NCBI GenBank assembly: GCA_001067655.1
Contig: JUNU01000379.1
Span: 1 to 11,183, forward strand
From: Neisseria lactamica
Lineage (GTDB): Bacteria; Pseudomonadota; Gammaproteobacteria; Burkholderiales; Neisseriaceae
DNA: 11,183 bases
Direction of reading: 5' to 3'
The first letter of the stretch is position 1; each line of letters starts with the position of its first letter. Positions 7,124 through 11,183 of this stretch are shown here, in pieces. Both the position numbers and the translations under genes were made by a program. The notes beneath the pieces are model-generated. The model had not been told where the DNA came from and did not search any database. It saw nothing but the letters and a program-made list of their open reading frames with translations.

Positions 7124-10100
7124 TATTTAACCTCAAAAATCTTATTCGGCAGATGGATATTTTTCAGATCCAGCAGTCCCAACGGTCCTTTACCGGAATT
7201 GGTCCGCATATAGAAGCGCATCAATTTGTCTTTTTCCAGTGGGAACTCAACCAAATAAGTACTTCCATCAATCGGTGTAACCCTAGATTTTTCAAGCATA
7301 CGGATGAAACCGAAACGTCCGCTGATTTCCTGAGTTTTACGCATACCTTCTGCCTCGGTTTCCCAAGAAATACGCAAACCGGCATTGCTGACATCACCCG
7401 GCCATTTGAATGGCTTCCACTCTGTCTGTTGGTTGAAATAATTCAATGATTGACCATCAATAACCAAGTCGAATTGAACAATTCCCTGAGTAGACGTCGG
7501 CTTCAGCTCAAAGCTGTAACCACCTTCTCCGTTGACGAAGAAATCCTCAGAAATCGCACTCAATTTATTCAACTGTTGCAACAATCCCGGATTGACTTTC
7601 AATTCGCTTCCCGGTGCCACAATCCATTGATTGCCTTGTTTGGTCAAAACACCTGCCAATTGGGTCGTTATAAACTGATTCAATGCGCCTTTGTTGATAT
7701 CCAAGTATTTTGCCAATACGGGAATCGAAACTTCGGTTTCTGATTTGGCAAACGGATATCTGCCGCCCAACTCGGACTGCATAGGATTAACAAAATTGCT
7801 TGCCCACAGATTATTGATGTCTTTTTGGGCCACGCCTGCAATCGAATCCCATACGGAATTAAATGGCAAGACAAAAACGTTGCGCGCAAACGGCAGTAAT
7901 CTGTCGCCCACACCAGCCTCAATCAAACGTGCATACTGCATACCTTCAAGAAATTCATTGTCTCCGCCGTTCAAGACTCCTTGAACGGCCGATCTGGCTA
8001 CACCACCGGTATCGGAAGAAGACGCCATTTGAATCAAACGTTGTTTAATGGTCGTCACGCGCTCAAGGTAGCGTTGCAGGCTCAAATCGCTCTTCGGATT
8101 GATTTGCGCGTCAATCAATTGCAGCAGGTTTTCAAATTCTGCTTCCAACGGTCCTGCCAGATAATCATTGACTTTACCTTCCAGGGCGTTGATGTTTTCT
8201 GCCTGTGAATTTAATACCGTATCGGCAACCCTACGCGAGCGGGAAGACAGCTGCCTTGCCGCCGCACGTTTTGCAGCATCGGCAACCGCCGGATTTACGT
8301 CGATTTTTTTGCTGTCCAACTGGCTGCTTTCTTTCACAGCATGGAACAATGCCACCAATGGGGAACGCTGAGGATCTGCATAAACGTGGAACTGATTGAC
8401 TGCATCCAAATTGGTCGTTCTTGGCTGCCATGTAATACTGTTCATCATGTCATACCAAGCCGCAGCATATTCTTTGAAATAACGCTCTTTCAGACTGTTG
8501 ATCGCAGCTTCCGTCACCGGTGCCTGATGCAGGTTTCCGCCCAGTACCCAGTCAGTATTCTTGCTGTCTTTAACAGCTTGGTCCAAAGCAGGTTTAACAT
8601 ATTTCTCCCAGCCTTCGACTGTATACACACGAGGCAAAGGTTTGCCGACATTCCAAATGCCTTTCAAATCCTTATTCAGCAGCTCTGCCAATGTGATGGT
8701 TTTCAGCTTGGCATCCGTACCTTGTACGATGCGTTTGTATAACTGTTCACTGCCTTGGTCGCGGTTGATCCAATCCACCAGAATCTGACGGCTTCGTGAC
8801 ACCAATTCAGGTTGCTCCGTTTCCAGCCAACCGGAATGGGTAGCCATGCGCGGTACGAAAAATTGGGCCAAAATTTGTGCATCTTTGGTAGAAACATTCT
8901 GTGCTGACAACATTTCCACCAGTTTTTTCGTTAAGAATTCGGCATCTTTTTTGTCTTTGGTTTTCTCTACATGAGACGTCAGCATCAAATATGCTTTCAG
9001 GTCTTGATAAGAACTGTCTTGCAGCGCGAAGTCGTCCGGAATATGCCCTTCGAGCATAGTCAAACCATCCAACTTATTCGCGAAGAATACGGTAGCAGGG
9101 CGGCTGACGACATCTTTAACCAAAATACCGTATTTACGATACGCGGCAGCCAACAACTCTTTTCTATGTTCATAGCCCAAGAACTTGGCTGTATATTGCA
9201 AGAAATCCCTGCCGGATTCCATTTCGGTAATACTCTGTTGCAGTTTGATTAATGCTGCAACTTTTTCCGAGCGTGATTTTGCCTTCTGAATACTTTCCAA
9301 ATCAGCATTCAGACGACCTATATCTTGATAACTGCTGTGCGCACCCACTGCAAACACACTACCGATCAGCAAAGCTACGGCACTCATTGCCAAATAGGTT
9401 TTTTCCGTTTTGGACAAATGCAGTTTCTTACCTGAACCCAAAACAGACAGGTCGTTAAACGCACGGTAAATCAAATCTCCTGATTGTTCAGGATTATTGG
9501 TTTGAATAAACGAAACGCCAGCAACTGTATCCAGTTTTCCCAAACTCCGTTTTTCAGCAGCAATATGATCCGCCAAAGTTTGACTGTGAGCAGGCAACGT
9601 AGCAGACAATTTTGCAATAGGTGTTTGGCGCAAATCTTCCTCAATCAGCTGCGTACCCAATGCTGCCAACTGGTTGGCAAACTGATCCAATTCTTTCGCC
9701 AACTCCGTTGCCGATACAGTCGAACCATATTTCAAAGCATGGCTGATGGCTGATGGCATTTCATCGGTTTCATTGGTCAGATAAACCTGATTAATCGGCA
9801 GCTTCCATCCGAGCTTTTTCATTAACTCGGTCAATTGCGCAGCATTCTCGTGAATTGAGGATTTTGCTTGAAGAGAGACAATGCCTTCGGCTGGACGTTT
9901 ACCCACGCCCCTCAGATATTGCCAGCCGCCTGCAGGCTCCATAGCCTGGGCATCAATCCAAATAGCCGATGCGGTTTCCACCCACAACTGACGGCGGATA
10001 TCCGGCAAAGAGGCTTCCAGCAAGGCAGTGTCTTGGGTAACCACAAAAATCCAAGGCTTACGGTGTTTTTTATATTGCTTGGTCAGTAAGTGGATATGTC

Positions 10101-10398
10101 TCAACTGCTCCCAGCGTTCCGACACACCGATCAAATGGGTAGATTCCGTACTGTCACCGCTTAAATCTTCGGGATTCAGATGCTTCAAGTTAGAATGTCT
10201 GTCGGACACGCCTGACCAAAGCATTCGCGTCAACAGAGGGATAAAGAATATCAACGAGGTCACTACCGTGATACACGCCCAAACAACCGCCTTGGCTGCA
10301 GATGTATCGATTCCGAATTTATGACCTAAAAAGTAGAGTAAGACTGCACTGACGATGCTTAGAATAATAACCACTATGCCAGTAAAAATTGGCTTCAT
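7123..10398 (-). CDS. tssM: T6SS inner-membrane protein TssM (IcmF/VasK family), P-loop lost
   Basis: TssM is the inner-membrane, periplasm-spanning core of the TssJLM channel. Two N-terminal membrane segments (about 4-24 and 36-58) and a third (about 334-352) leave a cytoplasmic domain at 60-333 and a periplasmic part at 353-1091 that should bind TssJ. The helical region around 353-700 and the beta-rich C-terminus (for example FELKPTSTQGIVQFDLVIDG) follow the IcmF-related and TssM C-terminal domain order. At 1091 residues it is slightly short, mostly in the cytoplasmic domain. The segment that should hold Walker A reads RKPWIFVVTQDTALLEASL (113-131), with no GxxxxGK(S/T). The usual DTAG strand is IWIDAQAM (146-153). 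ATP binding is therefore unlikely. The start has GGAAG five bases upstream (10408-10404). An exact uptake sequence lies at 9308-9319. The stop overlaps the tssA start. Confidence 0.96.
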   Translation of the reverse strand: MKPIFTGIVVIILSIVSAVLLYFLGHKFGIDTSAAKAVVWACITVVTSLIFFIPLLTRMLWSGVSDRHSNLKHLNPEDLSGDSTESTHLIGVSERWEQLRHIHLLTKQYKKHRKPWIFVVTQDTALLEASLPDIRRQLWVETASAIWIDAQAMEPAGGWQYLRGVGKRPAEGIVSLQAKSSIHENAAQLTELMKKLGWKLPINQVYLTNETDEMPSAISHALKYGSTVSATELAKELDQFANQLAALGTQLIEEDLRQTPIAKLSATLPAHSQTLADHIAAEKRSLGKLDTVAGVSFIQTNNPEQSGDLIYRAFNDLSVLGSGKKLHLSKTEKTYLAMSAVALLIGSVFAVGAHSSYQDIGRLNADLESIQKAKSRSEKVAALIKLQQSITEMESGRDFLQYTAKFLGYEHRKELLAAAYRKYGILVKDVVSRPATVFFANKLDGLTMLEGHIPDDFALQDSSYQDLKAYLMLTSHVEKTKDKKDAEFLTKKLVEMLSAQNVSTKDAQILAQFFVPRMATHSGWLETEQPELVSRSRQILVDWINRDQGSEQLYKRIVQGTDAKLKTITLAELLNKDLKGIWNVGKPLPRVYTVEGWEKYVKPALDQAVKDSKNTDWVLGGNLHQAPVTEAAINSLKERYFKEYAAAWYDMMNSITWQPRTTNLDAVNQFHVYADPQRSPLVALFHAVKESSQLDSKKIDVNPAVADAAKRAAARQLSSRSRRVADTVLNSQAENINALEGKVNDYLAGPLEAEFENLLQLIDAQINPKSDLSLQRYLERVTTIKQRLIQMASSSDTGGVARSAVQGVLNGGDNEFLEGMQYARLIEAGVGDRLLPFARNVFVLPFNSVWDSIAGVAQKDINNLWASNFVNPMQSELGGRYPFAKSETEVSIPVLAKYLDINKGALNQFITTQLAGVLTKQGNQWIVAPGSELKVNPGLLQQLNKLSAISEDFFVNGEGGYSFELKPTSTQGIVQFDLVIDGQSLNYFNQQTEWKPFKWPGDVSNAGLRISWETEAEGMRKTQEISGRFGFIRMLEKSRVTPIDGSTYLVEFPLEKDKLMRFYMRTNSGKGPLGLLDLKNIHLPNKIFEVK
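9308..9319 (-). other. DNA uptake sequence AGGTCGTCTGAA (exact)
   Basis: Exact mucosa-type uptake sequence on the coding strand of tssM, encoding Gly-Arg-Leu-Asn just after the third membrane segment. Unlike the linker copies, it sits in the folded region of a core gene. Confidence 0.85.
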
Positions 10399-10403
10399 AA
10401 TAA

Positions 10404-10408
10404 CTTCC
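10404..10408 (-). promoter_or_regulatory. tssM ribosome binding site (GGAAG)
   Basis: GGAAG ends five bases before the ATG at 10398. It supports this start over internal Met codons, and the first membrane segment begins directly after it. Confidence 0.7.
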
Positions 10409-10444
10409 GAAAAATAAACTTAAAATCTAAAAACTTAATCTGTA

Positions 10445-10459
10445 TTCTGAATATCAGAA
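10445..10459. promoter_or_regulatory. 15-base palindrome upstream of tssM, possible operator
   Basis: TTCTGA-ATA-TCAGAA is a perfect inverted repeat of two 6-base arms with a 3-base centre, 47 bases before the tssM start. It is too small and lacks a T run to be a terminator. The symmetry would suit a dimeric regulator, but no regulator is known from this sequence and a chance match in AT-rich DNA is possible. Confidence 0.3.
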
Positions 10460-10610
10460 CTTTTAAATTATTGAGATGAAAGGCTGTTTACCAAACCTAC
10501 CCCGAATCAGGTATGCGCCCCTAAAAATCTGCGACACTAAAAGGATTATTCAATTTTGTATCTTATTTCCGACAATCCGGCACTTTAGCTCCTTGCAGAT
10601 TCCATTCCCC

Positions 10611-10874
10611 TTAGTCGCTTCCGACAGTCGGCATACTGCTGATCAAGGCGCAACCGCATGCAGTTTTACAACCGTCCACAGCAACATCACGCCCCTTAAA
10701 CGACATATATTGACTGCCTTCAATAATAGGATTGGTTCCATGCCCGGGTATGGGGCAAGAAACCAAATCGCCTACCAGAGCGGCAGGCTTTCCTTCAATG
10801 ACCATATCCGAAGACGCTTGAACCACAACGCCTCCATGAGTAGTCGAATCTCCCAGCCTGATAATACCTTTCAT
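10611..10874 (-). CDS. PAAR-domain protein, T6SS spike tip
   Basis: PAAR proteins form the sharp zinc-stabilised cone that caps the VgrG trimer and carry or recruit effectors. The 87 residues are a single PAAR domain. GDSTTHGG (8-15) starts the fold, KPAALVGD (29-36) is the PAAR-type motif, CPIPGHG (40-46) follows, and the end carries CKTACGC (69-75). Candidate zinc ligands are H13, H45 and cysteines among C40, C69, C73 and C75. There is no N-terminal or C-terminal extension, so it is not a PAAR-toxin fusion; any cargo must bind separately. AAAGG lies 8 bases before the ATG at 10874, and a -10/-35 pair is just upstream. It is separated from tssM by 212 bases but has the same direction. Confidence 0.93.
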   Translation of the reverse strand: MKGIIRLGDSTTHGGVVVQASSDMVIEGKPAALVGDLVSCPIPGHGTNPIIEGSQYMSFKGRDVAVDGCKTACGCALISSMPTVGSD

Positions 10875-10882
10875 AGTTTTTA

Positions 10883-10887
10883 CCTTT
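10883..10887 (-). promoter_or_regulatory. ribosome binding site of the PAAR gene (AAAGG)
   Basis: AAAGG with an 8-base spacing fixes the start at 10874. A T7A5 tract on the coding strand (10896-10885) runs into it. Confidence 0.7.
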
Positions 10888-10903
10888 TTAAAAAAATTTA
10901 CTT

Positions 10904-10932
10904 ATCATATCAAAAAATAAATAAATTAGTAA
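10904..10932 (-). promoter_or_regulatory. sigma-70-type promoter with extended -10 for the PAAR gene
   Basis: On the minus strand the -10 is TATGAT (10909-10904), directly preceded by TGA (10912-10910), giving an extended -10. A weak -35, TTACTA (10932-10927), sits at an ideal 17-base spacing. Transcription would start near 10897, leaving a leader of about 22 bases. The match is by eye; no activity is known. Confidence 0.55.
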
Positions 10933-11087
10933 CTACCGTTAAATATCAAATTCATACCGCTTATCAAAATGGTTATAAAACGGGTAAAATTACGATGGTT
11001 TGAGTGCCAATCGATTCTTTAAAATAATGAATAAAGCCATTACCATTCAAATATTTATGACAAATTAACTTCATACCGAATCAAGAC

Positions 11088-11126
11088 AGGACAATGCCCG
11101 ACCGGTTTTAAAATTAATCCGCTCTA
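11088..11126. repeat. possible decayed CREE right end
   Basis: This stretch aligns with the right end of the Correia element at 57-97. It keeps CAATGCCCGACCGGTTTT against CAACGCTGTACTGGTTT, then TTAATCCGCTCTA against TTAATCCACTATA, with one indel and several substitutions. It stops 7 bases before the intact element that starts at 11134. No matching left part is obvious, so it would be a remnant. Confidence 0.4.
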
Positions 11127-11131
11127 GAAAA

Positions 11132-11162
11132 AATATAGTGGATTAAATTTAAATCAGGACAA
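11132..11162 (-). promoter_or_regulatory. possible outward CREE promoter towards the PAAR gene
   Basis: Reading left out of the CREE, TTGTCC (11162-11157) is a reasonable -35 and TATATT (11137-11132) is a -10 formed by the terminus and its flank. The spacing is 19 bases, longer than ideal. CREE-borne promoters of this layout are documented in pathogenic Neisseria. It would give a leader of about 250 bases before the PAAR start. Confidence 0.35.
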
Positions 11163-11183
11163 GGCGACGAAGCCGCAGACAGT
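11134..11183. repeat. Correia repeat enclosed element (CREE), right end cut by window
   Basis: It begins with the terminal repeat TATAGTGGATTAAATTTAAA and continues ATCAGGACAAGGCGACGAAG until the window ends. It matches the element at 1-97 in the same orientation apart from a single base (GACGAAG here, GATGAAG there) in the overlapping part. Its length and form cannot be seen. Confidence 0.88.

Larger units (their letters stand above)
10399..10610. other. non-coding spacer between the PAAR gene and tssM
   Basis: No convincing gene lies in these 212 bases on either strand. The tssM-proximal half is very AT-rich and contains a 15-base palindrome. I see no hairpin followed by a T run, so transcription from the PAAR promoter may continue into tssM. 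A separate tssM promoter is possible: on the minus strand, TAGATT about 25 bases upstream of the start could be a weak -10 with TTCAGA as a poor -35. I would not call it firmly. Confidence 0.5.

Noticed and set aside
8341..8742. 133-residue plus-strand frame inside tssM
   Set aside because: It is antisense to a strongly supported TssM reading frame, with no family features of its own.
9427..9441. GSGK in TssM (residues 321-324) as a Walker A motif
   Set aside because: It lies directly before the third membrane segment, is followed by K-L-H-L rather than S/T, and the required Gly four residues earlier is missing. It is a basic juxtamembrane stretch.
10476..11003. 175-residue open frame on the plus strand
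   Set aside because: It runs antisense through the PAAR gene and its promoter region, has no recognisable domain, and its composition is what an antisense frame would give. The PAAR gene on the other strand is well supported.

Overview
The window carries part of a type VI secretion system (T6SS) gene cluster from a commensal Neisseria. Two kinds of sequence support the genus. Both ends lie in Correia repeat enclosed elements (CREE), which are typical of Neisseria. There are also several exact copies of the 12-base DNA uptake sequence dialect AGGTCGTCTGAA, which points to the N. mucosa / N. sicca / N. macacae group rather than to the meningococcus or gonococcus (dialect ATGCCGTCTGAA). The species call is an inference from these repeats.

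Layout: all eight genes lie on the minus strand and read from right to left. They are a stand-alone PAAR spike-tip gene (10874-10611), a 212-base spacer, then tssM (10398-7123), tssA of the VasJ/VCA0119 type (7123-5498), tssF (5488-3722), tssG (3758-2649), tssJ (2628-2089), tssE (2089-1676), and a 448-residue exported protein with no recognised name (1628-282). From tssM to tssE the genes overlap or are at most 20 bases apart, with two TAATG stop/start overlaps, so they are very probably one operon. A perfect inverted repeat built from two uptake sequences (191-228) closes the cluster on the left. An extended -10 promoter lies just upstream of the PAAR gene. The right-hand CREE may add a second promoter reading the same way.

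How the genes work together: TssJ (outer-membrane lipoprotein) and TssM (inner membrane and periplasm) are two of the three parts of the membrane complex. TssE, TssF and TssG are baseplate proteins. TssA coordinates baseplate and tail assembly. PAAR caps the VgrG spike. TssB, TssC, Hcp, ClpV, VgrG, TssK, TssL and any effector/immunity pairs are absent and must lie elsewhere if the system works.

The least ordinary items are a TssM whose cytoplasmic domain has lost the Walker A nucleotide-binding loop, and the last gene. The latter's product combines a signal peptide, a small two-cysteine domain resembling the NlpE C-terminal OB fold, and a long acidic Glu/Thr/Pro-rich tail with about seven 12-residue repeats. 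The whole block is also bracketed by directly repeated CREE copies.
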